From Bryocella elongata (lineage in GTDB: Bacteria; Acidobacteriota; Terriglobia; Terriglobales; Acidobacteriaceae), in assembly GCF_900108185.1 (NCBI RefSeq), contig NZ_FNVA01000002.1:620001-684000 (forward strand): a DNA stretch of 64,000 nt. The letters are read 5' to 3'. Positions 1 through 6,564 of this stretch are shown here, piece by piece. A program made the position numbers and the translations under genes. Position 1 is the first letter of the stretch; every line of letters begins with the position of its first letter. The notes beneath the pieces are model-generated. The model was not told where the DNA came from, searched no databases, and saw only the letters and a program-made list of their open reading frames with translations.

Positions 1-1
1 G

Positions 2-367
2 CGGCAGATCGCGCAGGTGATTGCGGACGACTCGCATGTCACGCTGGATACGACGGTCAAACTGCCCGCGCAGCATACGTATCACTACGAGACCACGCAC
101 CATCGCTCGAGCGGCGGCGGGTGGGTGGGGATCATCATCTTCATCGTCATCATCCTGCTGATCTCGCGTGGTGGACGCGGCGGCGGTGGTGGCGGGTGGA
201 TGTGGTTCCTGCTGGGCAACCTGCTTGGCGGCGGTGGGCGTGGTGGTGGATTTGGCGGCGGTGGCGGGCTCGGCGGAGGCGACTCTGGCGGCGGCGGTGG
301 CGGTGGGGACTTCGGTGGTGGATTTGGCGGCGGCTCCGGCGGTGGTGGAGCGAGTGGCGACTGGTAG
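2..367 (+). CDS. TPM/YgcG-like membrane protein, C-terminal part (5' cut by window edge)
   Basis: The reading frame is open to the left edge, so only the last 121 residues are present and the true start lies outside. The visible part has a short soluble stretch, one hydrophobic segment (GIIIFIVIILLIS, about residue 43) and then a long, almost pure Gly tail with Ser, Asp and Phe ending in GASGDW. A TPM (YgcG-type) domain followed by a membrane helix and a Gly-rich tail is a known arrangement. The adjacent lemA gene supports this, since TPM and LemA genes are often paired. The TPM domain itself is not visible, so the family call is inference. A GTG at position 17 is probably an internal valine, not the start. 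Confidence 0.6.
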   Translation, partial: RQIAQVIADDSHVTLDTTVKLPAQHTYHYETTHHRSSGGGWVGIIIFIVIILLISRGGRGGGGGGWMWFLLGNLLGGGGRGGGFGGGGGLGGGDSGGGGGGGDFGGGFGGGSGGGGASGDW

Positions 368-423
368 TGAAGGGCTTGCCGTAGGATGAGAACGACCTGT
401 AGGAACGAACGAAAGGAATAACG

Positions 424-1008
424 ATGCGTGGAATGATCGCAGTGCTGGGCGTGGTGGGTGTTCTGGTCGTGCTGGTGCTGATTGGTGGCTACAGCTACGT
501 GAGCACGAAGAACAACCTGGTTGGGCTGAACGAGGCTGTGAACCAGTCGTACTCGCAGGTGGATGTCGAGCAGCAGCGGCGGCTCGACCTGATTCCGAAC
601 CTTGTGGCCAGCGTGAAGGGCTACGTGAAGGAAGAAGAGGTCGTGCTGACGAACATCGCGAACGCTCGTGCGGCGGTGGTTGCGGCTTCGAGCGACCGGG
701 CGAGCTCGATCGACGCGAACAAGCGGCTCGATGTGGCGATCAGCCCGTTGCTGCGGCTGCAGGAGACTTATCCGGAGCTGAAGGGCAACGATCAGTTCAT
801 GCGGCTGGAGGATGAGCTGGCGGGGACGGAGAACCGCATCCAGGTTTCGCGCATGCGCTACAACAAGGCGCTGGAGACGTACAACGTCGCGGTGCAGCAG
901 TTCCCGGCCAGCATCTGGGCGAACATGGCGGGCTTCAAGTATCGCGACCAGTACTTCAAGGGCAATCCGGAGAACAAGGTTGCGCCTACGGTGGACTTCT
1001 CGAAGTAG
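424..1008 (+). CDS. lemA: LemA family protein
   Basis: Protein of 194 residues with an N-terminal membrane helix (residues 5-23, Val/Leu-rich) followed by a helical domain that begins NNLVGLNEAVNQSYSQVDVE and contains RRLDLIPNLVASVKGY, the typical LemA signature. The family usually has 185-200 residues, so this is full length. LemA proteins are membrane-anchored helical-bundle proteins of unclear biochemical role. The start ATG is preceded by GAAAGGAATAACG, an acceptable ribosome-binding site. The gene follows the Gly-rich TPM-like gene by 56 bp and probably forms an operon with it. A GTGAGTA heptad pair and a terminator hairpin follow the stop codon. Confidence 0.92.
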   Translation: MRGMIAVLGVVGVLVVLVLIGGYSYVSTKNNLVGLNEAVNQSYSQVDVEQQRRLDLIPNLVASVKGYVKEEEVVLTNIANARAAVVAASSDRASSIDANKRLDVAISPLLRLQETYPELKGNDQFMRLEDELAGTENRIQVSRMRYNKALETYNVAVQQFPASIWANMAGFKYRDQYFKGNPENKVAPTVDFSK

Positions 1009-1017
1009 GGGAATGCA

Positions 1018-1031
1018 GTGAGTAGTGAGTA
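1018..1031. repeat. Two heptads of GTGAGTA
   Basis: Two perfect tandem copies of GTGAGTA lie just after the lemA stop codon. The same 7-bp unit recurs at 9168-9188, 38860-38894, 41729-41756 and, inverted, at 41801-41835. Confidence 0.85.
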
Positions 1032-1039
1032 GAGATGTG

Positions 1040-1074
1040 GCGGTCGCGCTTGTTTGCGCGGCCGCTTTCATTTT
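1040..1074 (+). terminator. Intrinsic terminator after lemA
   Basis: A 10-bp stem with one wobble pair (GCGGTCGCGC at 1040-1049, GCGCGGCCGC at 1056-1065) has a TTGTTT loop and is followed by TTTCATTTT. It lies between the convergent lemA and udk genes and overlaps the last codons of udk. Confidence 0.75.
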
Positions 1075-1769
1075 GCGGGTAGTGGGTCCAGGAGGCCGCG
1101 GGATTTCATGGTCTTGAAGATGAGCTCGATGGACCAGTCGAGGGCTTCGGTGCCCTGGACGACGATGGAGGCGCGCTCCTGTGATGGGACAACGTAGAGC
1201 TCCGCCATGGGGCGTGCGGTGGCTTCGAACTGTGCGATGACGGACTCCTCGGTGCGGCCGCGTTCGCGCATGTCGCGATAGATGCGGCGACGCAGGCAGA
1301 TGGCGTTGGGTGCATCGACATAGATGGAGAAGTCGTAGAGCGGGAGCAGCTCTTCGTAGTGCAGGCCTAGAATGCCTTCGACCACGAGATAACGCTGCGG
1401 ATGTACGGGCTCGAACCTGCCGGGAACGCGCGAGTGGATGCTGAAATCGTAGACGGGCCGCTGGATGGATTGGCCCTGCTTGAGGGTGCGGATGTGCTCG
1501 ATGAAGAGCTCGCTTTCGAGCGAGTCGGGGTGGTCGAAGTTCTGCTTGTCGCGCTGCTCGAAGGGGAAGTGCGAAAGGTCGCGGTAGTAGAGGTCGAGCG
1601 GAAAGACGGTCGCATCGAGCTGGCGGGCGAGCTCGTGGGCGAGGGTGGTTTTGCCGGAGCCGGAGCAGCCGGCAATCCCAATGACTACGGGGCCGATGAC
1701 TGCGGGGCGGACCGGGGCAGGTGCGGATGAGGCGTCGGGCGGAAGTTCCACAGAGAAAGCGTAATGCAT
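1068..1769 (-). CDS. udk: Uridine kinase (P-loop phosphoribulokinase/uridine kinase family)
   Basis: Uridine kinase phosphorylates uridine and cytidine to UMP and CMP in pyrimidine salvage. From the ATG at 1769 the protein has 233 residues. It shows the P-loop GIAGCSGSGKTT (residues 31-42), then the FPLDLYYRDLSHFPFEQRDKQNFDHPDSL region typical of Udk, VVEGILGLHYEELL (the Walker B-like strand) and RRRIYRDMRERGRT near the lid. The frame is open about 42 codons further upstream, but that part overlaps the next gene's leader and has no family character. The gene is convergent with lemA and divergent from the M20 peptidase, 49 bp away. A broader P-loop nucleoside kinase is the main alternative. 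Confidence 0.85.
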   Translation of the reverse strand: MHYAFSVELPPDASSAPAPVRPAVIGPVVIGIAGCSGSGKTTLAHELARQLDATVFPLDLYYRDLSHFPFEQRDKQNFDHPDSLESELFIEHIRTLKQGQSIQRPVYDFSIHSRVPGRFEPVHPQRYLVVEGILGLHYEELLPLYDFSIYVDAPNAICLRRRIYRDMRERGRTEESVIAQFEATARPMAELYVVPSQERASIVVQGTEALDWSIELIFKTMKSRGLLDPLPAK

Positions 1770-1818
1770 CGCGCGGAGGTTTGTGCTGCGGCCTGCGCGC
1801 CGTGCTAGTTTTGGGAGC

Positions 1819-3336
1819 ATGACCCCCGTTCGTGTGTGCCTTCCCTGGCTGCTTGCTGCAGCTTCCGTTGCTGGCGTGTCTCCGGCCGTGTCCACGATGC
1901 TTGCGCAGGCTCCCGCGACGACCGCGCAGACCGCTGCTGTGGCGAAGGCGTATGCGTCGCCCAGGCACGAGGAGCTGACGAAGCAGTTTGAGGAACTGCT
2001 GTCGATGCCGAACGTGGCGGCTGATCCTGAAGGGCTGCGGAAGAATGCGGACTACCTCGAAGCGCAGCTGAAGGCGCTGGGCGCGGAGACGAAGCTGCTG
2101 ACGGCGCCGGGGCTGGAGAAGTATCCGCGCGTGGTGTGGGGCGAGGTGAAGAGTCCGGGCGCGACGCGGACGATCGTCTTCTACGCGCACTATGACGGGC
2201 AGCCGGTGACGCCTAGCGAGTGGGATGGCGGCAAGCCGTTTGCACCGTATCTGAAGACCGTGGACGGTGAGCCGCGTGTGTATGGCCGCGGCGCGGGTGA
2301 CGACAAGGCGACGATCATGGCGCAGCTCACCGCGTTGAAGGCGATTCGCGACGCGCATGTGAAGTTGAGCGCGAACCTGCGATTCATCTGGGAGGGTGAA
2401 GAGGAGAACGGATCGGAGCACCTGGAGGAGATTCTCAAAGCGAATCGTGAGCTGATTACGGGCGACATCTGGCTGGTGTGCGATGGGCCGGTGGACCAGT
2501 CGCGGCGGCAGTCGCTTGCGTTTGGAGCGCGCGGCGATGCGCATGTGCAGATCACGGTGTATGGGCCGAGCCATCCGCTGCATAGCGGGCACTACGGCAA
2601 CTGGGCGCCGAACCCCGCGCTGGAGCTGGTGCAGTTGCTGGCGGGCATGAAGGATGCGAACGGGCACGTGCTGATCCCGCATTACTACGACGGCATCCAG
2701 CCCCTGGGGCCGGTGGAGTTGAAGGCGCTGGCGGATGCTCCGAAGAACGACGAGATGCTGCGAAACGAGCTGGCGCTGGGGCACACGGATGGCAGCCCGC
2801 GGCACCTGCTCGAGCTGCTGAATGAGCCGTCGCTGAACATCAATGGCATCTCGGCGGGACAGACGGGGGCGCACTCGACGAATGCGGTACCTTCGACGGC
2901 GATTGCGAACCTCGACATCCGGTTGGTGGTGGGCAGCGAAGGCAAGCTGGAGCAGCAGCGCGTGGTGGACTACGTGAAGTCGCAGGGCTTCTTCGTGACG
3001 TCAGCTGAGCCCACCAAAGCTGAGTTGCTGGGGCATGCGAAGGTGGCGCGCATCGAACTGGGCGGCGTGGAACCGGCGGTGCGTACGCCGATGGATCTGC
3101 CGATTGCGAGTGAGGTGATCGCGGCGGTGAAGAGCGCTCGTGGCGAGGTGGTGCTGCTGCCGACGATGGGTGGGACCGTGCCTCTCGACGCGATGGAGCG
3201 GGCGTCAGGGACGCGGACGATCACGGTGCCTATTGCCAATCATGATGACAATCAGCATGCGGCGAATGAGAATCTGCGGATGCAGAATCTTTGGGATGGG
3301 ATTGAGACGATGGCTGCGTTGATGGCGATGAAGTAG
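1819..3336 (+). CDS. Secreted M20 family metallopeptidase
   Basis: A 505-residue zinc peptidase-like protein. An N-terminal signal peptide (about residues 1-30, hydrophobic LPWLLAAASVAGVSPAVS, probable cleavage after AQA) indicates export. M20 metal-binding motifs are present: HYDGQP (His124, Asp126), GRGAGDDK (Asp161/162) and WEGEEENGSE (Glu194-196). A dimerisation domain with LNINGISAGQTGAHSTNAVPSTAIANLDIRLV follows. M20 enzymes hydrolyse dipeptides, carboxypeptide bonds or acylated amino acids; the substrate here cannot be told. The ATG at 1819 is preferred to the upstream GTG at 1783 because it begins the signal peptide. The gene is transcribed away from udk. Confidence 0.9.
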   Translation: MTPVRVCLPWLLAAASVAGVSPAVSTMLAQAPATTAQTAAVAKAYASPRHEELTKQFEELLSMPNVAADPEGLRKNADYLEAQLKALGAETKLLTAPGLEKYPRVVWGEVKSPGATRTIVFYAHYDGQPVTPSEWDGGKPFAPYLKTVDGEPRVYGRGAGDDKATIMAQLTALKAIRDAHVKLSANLRFIWEGEEENGSEHLEEILKANRELITGDIWLVCDGPVDQSRRQSLAFGARGDAHVQITVYGPSHPLHSGHYGNWAPNPALELVQLLAGMKDANGHVLIPHYYDGIQPLGPVELKALADAPKNDEMLRNELALGHTDGSPRHLLELLNEPSLNINGISAGQTGAHSTNAVPSTAIANLDIRLVVGSEGKLEQQRVVDYVKSQGFFVTSAEPTKAELLGHAKVARIELGGVEPAVRTPMDLPIASEVIAAVKSARGEVVLLPTMGGTVPLDAMERASGTRTITVPIANHDDNQHAANENLRMQNLWDGIETMAALMAMK

Positions 3337-3393
3337 GGGCAGCGGGTCAGCTGGCTGGCGAGTTAGCGAGTCAGTGGCGCGAGTAGCGCCTCG

Positions 3394-3495
3394 GATGTGT
3401 CATCTCGAGCGACTGGCATTCGTAGCGGCACAGATGCAGGTCTCTCCACTGCGCGTGACGGTGAAGCTGTCCCGCTCCGGTCGAGATGACACATC
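3394..3495. mobile_element. MITE-like element with 15-bp perfect terminal inverted repeats (copy 1)
   Basis: A 102-bp non-coding element bounded by GATGTGTCATCTCGA (3394-3408) and its exact reverse complement TCGAGATGACACATC (3481-3495). Read on the minus strand it resembles the element at 44453-44565, sharing TCGACCGGAGCGG and AGTGGAGA near the middle. No open reading frame fits inside, so if mobile it would be non-autonomous. Confidence 0.65.
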
Positions 3496-3505
3496 ATCGC
3501 AGATG

Positions 3506-3540
3506 AGCCCGGGTCCCTGGAGGGACCCGGGGCACCCGAT
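3506..3540 (-). repeat. Palindromic repeat with GGGGCACCC flank, downstream of punA
   Basis: An 11-bp perfect stem (CCCGGGTCCCT at 3508-3518, AGGGACCCGGG at 3521-3531) is followed by GCACCCGAT. It lies 12 bp beyond the punA stop codon and could act as its terminator, although no U-run follows. Related copies are at 17466-17505, 40836-40874 and inside rimO at 61597-61626. Confidence 0.8.
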
Positions 3541-3552
3541 CTCTGCGCGGTT

Positions 3553-4419
3553 CTAGGCGGCGGAGACTTGCGGGATTAGCGCGACGAGCAGCGAGGTGAA
3601 CTGGCGTTCGACGCGTTTGCCGATTTCCATGACCTCTTCGTGATTGATGGCCTGGTCTAGGACGCCGGCGGCCATGTTGGTGACGAGTGAGAGGCCGAGG
3701 ACCTCGAGGCCCATGTGGCGGGCGATGATGACCTCGTGCACGGTGCTCATGCCGACGAGGTCGGCGCCGAGGGTGCGGAAGGCGCGGATCTCTGCGGCGG
3801 TCTCATAGCTGGGGCCGAGTACGGCGAGGTAGACGCCTTCGGGCAGCGGGATGTTCTGCTTCTCGGCCTCGGCGTGGGCGAGGGCGCGCAGGGTCTTCGA
3901 GTAGGCCGTCGTCATGTCGAAGAAGCGAGCGCCAGCGTTGGGCTTTGTGGCGAAGCGTGGCTCGTTGGGGCCGAGCGCGGCGTTGTGGCCGGTGAGGTTG
4001 ATGTGGTCGGAGATGGCGACCAGCGTGCCTTCGCCGTAGCTGACGTTGATGCCGCCGGCGGCGTTGGTGACGATGAGCTTCTCGCAGCCAAGCAGGCCGA
4101 GCACGCGGGTGGGGAAGGTCACCTCGGTCATCGCGTAGCCTTCATAGGCGTGGACGCGGCCCTGCATCACGGCGACTTCGACGCCGTTGATCTTGCCGAG
4201 GACGAGCTTGCCGGAGTGGCCTTCGACGGTGGAGAGCGGCCAGCCGGGGATGTCGGCGTAGGGAACGACGGTGGGGTTTTCGACCTGCGAGGCGAAGTTG
4301 CCGAGGCCGGAGCCGAGGATGATGCCGAGCGTGGGCTTCGCGGCGTGACGCGCGCGGATGGCTTCGACGGCGGCGAGGCAACGGGAGTAGTGGTCGGGAG
4401 TTTCGGTCGTCTGGGACAT
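3553..4419 (-). CDS. punA: Purine-nucleoside phosphorylase (class II, trimeric type)
   Basis: Purine nucleoside phosphorylase splits inosine and guanosine with phosphate to a base and ribose-1-phosphate in purine salvage. The 288-residue protein matches the usual length. Visible motifs: LGIILGSGLGNFAS (phosphate-binding), GHSGKLVLGKINGVEVAVMQGRVHAYEGY, VTNAAGGIN, and LVGMSTVHEVIIARHMG followed by SLVTNMAAG. The Glu and Asn in the last two segments are the purine-binding residues of the 6-oxopurine-specific class. The gene is transcribed alone, with the palindromic repeat 12 bp after the stop. The divergent side carries a GC-rich repeat region (4441-4518). Confidence 0.93.
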   Translation of the reverse strand: MSQTTETPDHYSRCLAAVEAIRARHAAKPTLGIILGSGLGNFASQVENPTVVPYADIPGWPLSTVEGHSGKLVLGKINGVEVAVMQGRVHAYEGYAMTEVTFPTRVLGLLGCEKLIVTNAAGGINVSYGEGTLVAISDHINLTGHNAALGPNEPRFATKPNAGARFFDMTTAYSKTLRALAHAEAEKQNIPLPEGVYLAVLGPSYETAAEIRAFRTLGADLVGMSTVHEVIIARHMGLEVLGLSLVTNMAAGVLDQAINHEEVMEIGKRVERQFTSLLVALIPQVSAA

Positions 4420-4448
4420 GGAGCGAGTAGTGTAGCGCGGGGAGCGGA

Positions 4449-4515
4449 GGCTTCGCCGTTAGCGGTCGCGCGGGGCGCTCCCGATAGCCGCTGCGCGGTT
4501 GGCGCTGCGCGTTAG
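4449..4515. repeat. GGCTTCGCCGTTAGCG / GCTGCGCGTTAGC repeat
   Basis: The punA-HxlR gap holds GGCTTCGCCGTTAGCG (4449-4464) and GCTGCGCGTTAGC (4503-4515). Both words recur together at 10274-10315 after murG, in the opposite order. They look like a small dispersed repeat family, and the second word supplies the murG stop codon. Confidence 0.55.
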
Positions 4516-4521
4516 CCCGCG

Positions 4522-4935
4522 TTACAGTTTCGTTGCTTTCATGGCGTGCTGGTCGAACTTCGCGCGGGATTTCTCGATCTTCTTCAGGTTCTTTTCGGCC
4601 CATTGCCAGACGCCGCAGAAGGCTTCGCCCAGCGAGGCGCCGATGGTGGTGAGCTCGTACTCGACGCGTGGGGGGATGACGGGAAAGACGGTGCGGGTGA
4701 CGAGGCCGTCGCGCTCCATCTGGCGGAGGGTTTGGGTGAGCATCTTCTGGCTGATGCCGGGGACGGCTTCCGCGATGCGGGTGAAGCGGAGCTTGCCCTG
4801 CGTCTCGAGGACCTCGAGGATGAGCATGGTCCACTTGTCGGCGACGCGGCCGATGACCTCGTCAACGAGGGCGCCGACGACGGGGTCAAGCTCTTCATAC
4901 GAGGGCGACGGTTTGTGGAGTAGCTTGGCTGGCAT
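4522..4935 (-). CDS. HxlR family transcriptional regulator
   Basis: A winged-helix regulator of 137 residues. The segment VVGALVDEVIGRVADKWTMLILEVLETQGKLRFTRIAEAVPGISQKMLTQTLRQMERDGLVTRT is the HxlR signature: ADKWTMLIL, then the recognition helix GISQKMLTQTLRQLE. The ATG at 4935 is chosen over the GTG at 4965 because GAAAGAGGCGATTCC gives it a good ribosome-binding site. It is divergent from an SDR oxidoreductase. HxlR proteins commonly control such a neighbour and themselves, and a large inverted repeat lies in the shared promoter region (4963-5018). The inducing signal is unknown. Confidence 0.92.
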   Translation of the reverse strand: MPAKLLHKPSPSYEELDPVVGALVDEVIGRVADKWTMLILEVLETQGKLRFTRIAEAVPGISQKMLTQTLRQMERDGLVTRTVFPVIPPRVEYELTTIGASLGEAFCGVWQWAEKNLKKIEKSRAKFDQHAMKATKL

Positions 4936-4962
4936 GGAATCGCCTCTTTCGGGTGGCGCTGA

Positions 4963-5018
4963 CACTCTCTTTCCGGTAACTATAAAACTTGAAAGTGCCT
5001 ACTTACGAAAAGAGAGTG
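4963..5018. promoter_or_regulatory. Candidate HxlR operator in the divergent promoter region
   Basis: A perfect 10-bp inverted repeat, CACTCTCTTT (4963-4972) and AAAGAGAGTG (5009-5018), is centred near 4990.5. A smaller palindrome, ACTTGAAAGT (4987-4996), is almost concentric with it. The arrangement sits between the HxlR start (4935) and the SDR start (5096), as expected for a dimeric regulator controlling both genes. Confidence 0.5.
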
Positions 5019-5095
5019 ACTGGCATAGAGTACGTGATGTGGCCGTCGAAGGCCAGAAAACATTGAGTGTCTGGAATAGAAGCGAGGAGAACATC

Positions 5096-5848
5096 ATGAA
5101 GCTGACAGGGAACACGATCTTTATCACGGGCGGCGGTTCGGGCATTGGGCGGGGTCTGGCCGAGGCGCTGCACAAGCTGGGCAACCAGGTGATCATCTCC
5201 GGCCGCCGTCAGGCTGTGCTGGCGGAAGTGATCGCGGCCAATCCCGGCATGCAGTCGGTGGAGCTGGATATCCAGGACCCGAGGAGCATCGCCGCGGTTG
5301 CCGAGAAGCTGATCGCGGAGTATCCGGCGCTGAATGTGGTGATCAACAATGCCGGGATCATGTCGCCGGATGCGGTGCAGGGTCCGGTTGACGATGCGCA
5401 GGTGGCGGCGATTCTAACGACGAACGTGCTGGGGCCGATCCGGATGACGTCGGCGTTCATCGAGCACCTGAAGGCACAGCCTGCGGCGTATGTGATCAAC
5501 GTGACATCGGGGCTGGCGTTCGTGCCGCTGGCGATCACGGCGACCTATTGTGCGACGAAGGCGGCGATGCACTCCTACACGCTGTCGCAGCGCTATCTGC
5601 TGAAGGATACGAGTGTGAAGGTGCTGGAGCTTCCTCCGCCGTATGTGCAGACGGAGCTGATGGGACCGGGGCAGGCCAGCGATCCGCGTGCGATGCCGCT
5701 GAAGGACTTTATCGACCAGACGATCGAGGCGCTGGGCACGGATGCGCCGGAGGTCAGTGTGGCGAATGTGGCGTTCCTGCGCAATGGTGCGGGTCCGGGC
5801 GATGTGGAGTTTACGGGCAAGTTCAACGACATGTTCGCGGGGCACTGA
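5096..5848 (+). CDS. SDR family oxidoreductase
   Basis: A short-chain dehydrogenase/reductase of 250 residues, the usual length. Motifs: nucleotide-binding TGGGSGIG (residues 11-18), NNAG (about 86-89), INVTSG with the catalytic Ser, and YCATK (catalytic Tyr and Lys near 147-151). The NTITGGGSGIGxxLA start and the C-terminal portion resemble the DltE-like group, but substrate and cofactor preference cannot be told. The ATG at 5096 has AGCGAGGAGA just upstream. The frame is open much further upstream, but that part runs antisense through the HxlR gene and is not coding. Probably controlled by the divergent HxlR regulator. Confidence 0.92.
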   Translation: MKLTGNTIFITGGGSGIGRGLAEALHKLGNQVIISGRRQAVLAEVIAANPGMQSVELDIQDPRSIAAVAEKLIAEYPALNVVINNAGIMSPDAVQGPVDDAQVAAILTTNVLGPIRMTSAFIEHLKAQPAAYVINVTSGLAFVPLAITATYCATKAAMHSYTLSQRYLLKDTSVKVLELPPPYVQTELMGPGQASDPRAMPLKDFIDQTIEALGTDAPEVSVANVAFLRNGAGPGDVEFTGKFNDMFAGH

Positions 5849-5861
5849 GGGCCAGGGCTCT

Positions 5862-5917
5862 CAGTTTTCAGTTGTCAGTTCCTGGTTGTTAGGTGTTTGG
5901 TGTTAGGTGTTTGGCTT
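5862..5917. repeat. Degenerate run of eight heptads
   Basis: The sequence parses without gaps into 7-bp units: CAGTTTT, CAGTTGT, CAGTTCC, TGGTTGT, TAGGTGT, TTGGTGT, TAGGTGT, TTGGCTT. It starts 14 bp after the SDR stop and extends into the last codons and stop of the MmcQ gene at 5903. Confidence 0.7.
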
Positions 5918-6340
5918 GGGCGTCCGCTTTTTGGCGGGCGCCTTCGCTTTTGTCGCGGTCTTCTTCGCGGCACTCTTCTTGGCAGCCTTCTTCGCAGGCT
6001 TCCTGTTCGCGCTGGTTGTCTTGCTGTTCTTCTCCATGCGGAGGATCCAAGCTACGCGGAGTGCGTCGGAGAGTTCGGCCTCGGTGGCGGAGGCGAGGCG
6101 GATGTGGGTGGCGCCCATGCGGCCCCAGCCGCCGGGTACGGGGAGGAAGAGGTGCGGGGCGTCGGCGAGGAGGTCCTGCTGGGCTTCGGGGGTGAGCATC
6201 AGGTTGCCGTAGCCCTGTGCGGCGTGGGCGAGGGTGGCGAAGATGCGGCCGCCGACGCGGAAGTCGATGGCGCCCATGTGCGCGCCTTGTTCGGCTCCGG
6301 GGAGGGCGAGTGCGAGGCGTTGGAAGTCGGCTGGGGTCAT
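5903..6340 (-). CDS. MmcQ/YjbR family protein with a histone H1-like basic tail
   Basis: A 145-residue protein in two parts. Residues 1 to about 103 form an MmcQ/YjbR-like domain (MTPADFQRLALALPGAEQ..., GRIFATL, GWGRMGATHIRL, ELSDALRVAWILR), a family often described as DNA-binding with a CyaY-like fold. The last 42 residues are an Ala/Lys/Pro-rich tail with KPAKK, KKSAAKK and APAKK motifs, like eukaryotic H1 and bacterial H1-like tails. The tail probably binds nucleic acid non-specifically. The final residues and stop overlap a heptad repeat, so the extreme C-terminus may be slippage-derived. Its target and role are unknown. Confidence 0.8.
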   Translation of the reverse strand: MTPADFQRLALALPGAEQGAHMGAIDFRVGGRIFATLAHAAQGYGNLMLTPEAQQDLLADAPHLFLPVPGGWGRMGATHIRLASATEAELSDALRVAWILRMEKNSKTTSANRKPAKKAAKKSAAKKTATKAKAPAKKRTPKPNT

Positions 6341-6374
6341 GGGAGGTGAGGCGTATCCAGGAAGATCAGGAATC

Positions 6375-6458
6375 CAGTTCTCAGTTCTCAGTTCTCAGTT
6401 CTCAGTTCTCAGTTCTCAGTTCTCAGTTCTCAGTTCTCAGTTCTCAGTTCTCAGTTCC
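6375..6458. repeat. Tandem heptamer CAGTTCT, 11 perfect copies plus one variant
   Basis: Eleven uninterrupted copies of CAGTTCT begin at 6375 and are followed by CAGTTCC (6452-6458). The run lies in the divergent region between the MmcQ gene and murD. It is the longest and cleanest heptameric repeat in the window. Confidence 0.97.
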
Positions 6459-6564
6459 CAGATTCCAGTTTCGAGCTGCGGGTTTTCTCGGGGAATTGTA
6501 GCTCCAGGTTTCGGAGGTGCATGGTCACATCCAATCGACGCGGGCTTCGATTAGGCTGTTAGGC

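Noticed and set aside
85-2874. Very long minus-strand open frame (929 codons) near the left end
   Set aside because: It runs antisense through lemA, udk and the M20 gene. The composition (Arg/Pro/His-rich) is that of a GC-rich shadow frame and no domain is visible.
4499-5095. N-terminal extension of the SDR frame by about 200 codons
   Set aside because: The extension lies antisense over the HxlR gene, and the SDR Rossmann motif begins at the ATG at 5096 with a good ribosome-binding site.
6375-6458. CRISPR array
   Set aside because: Direct 7-bp tandem repeats without spacers, and no cas genes in the window.
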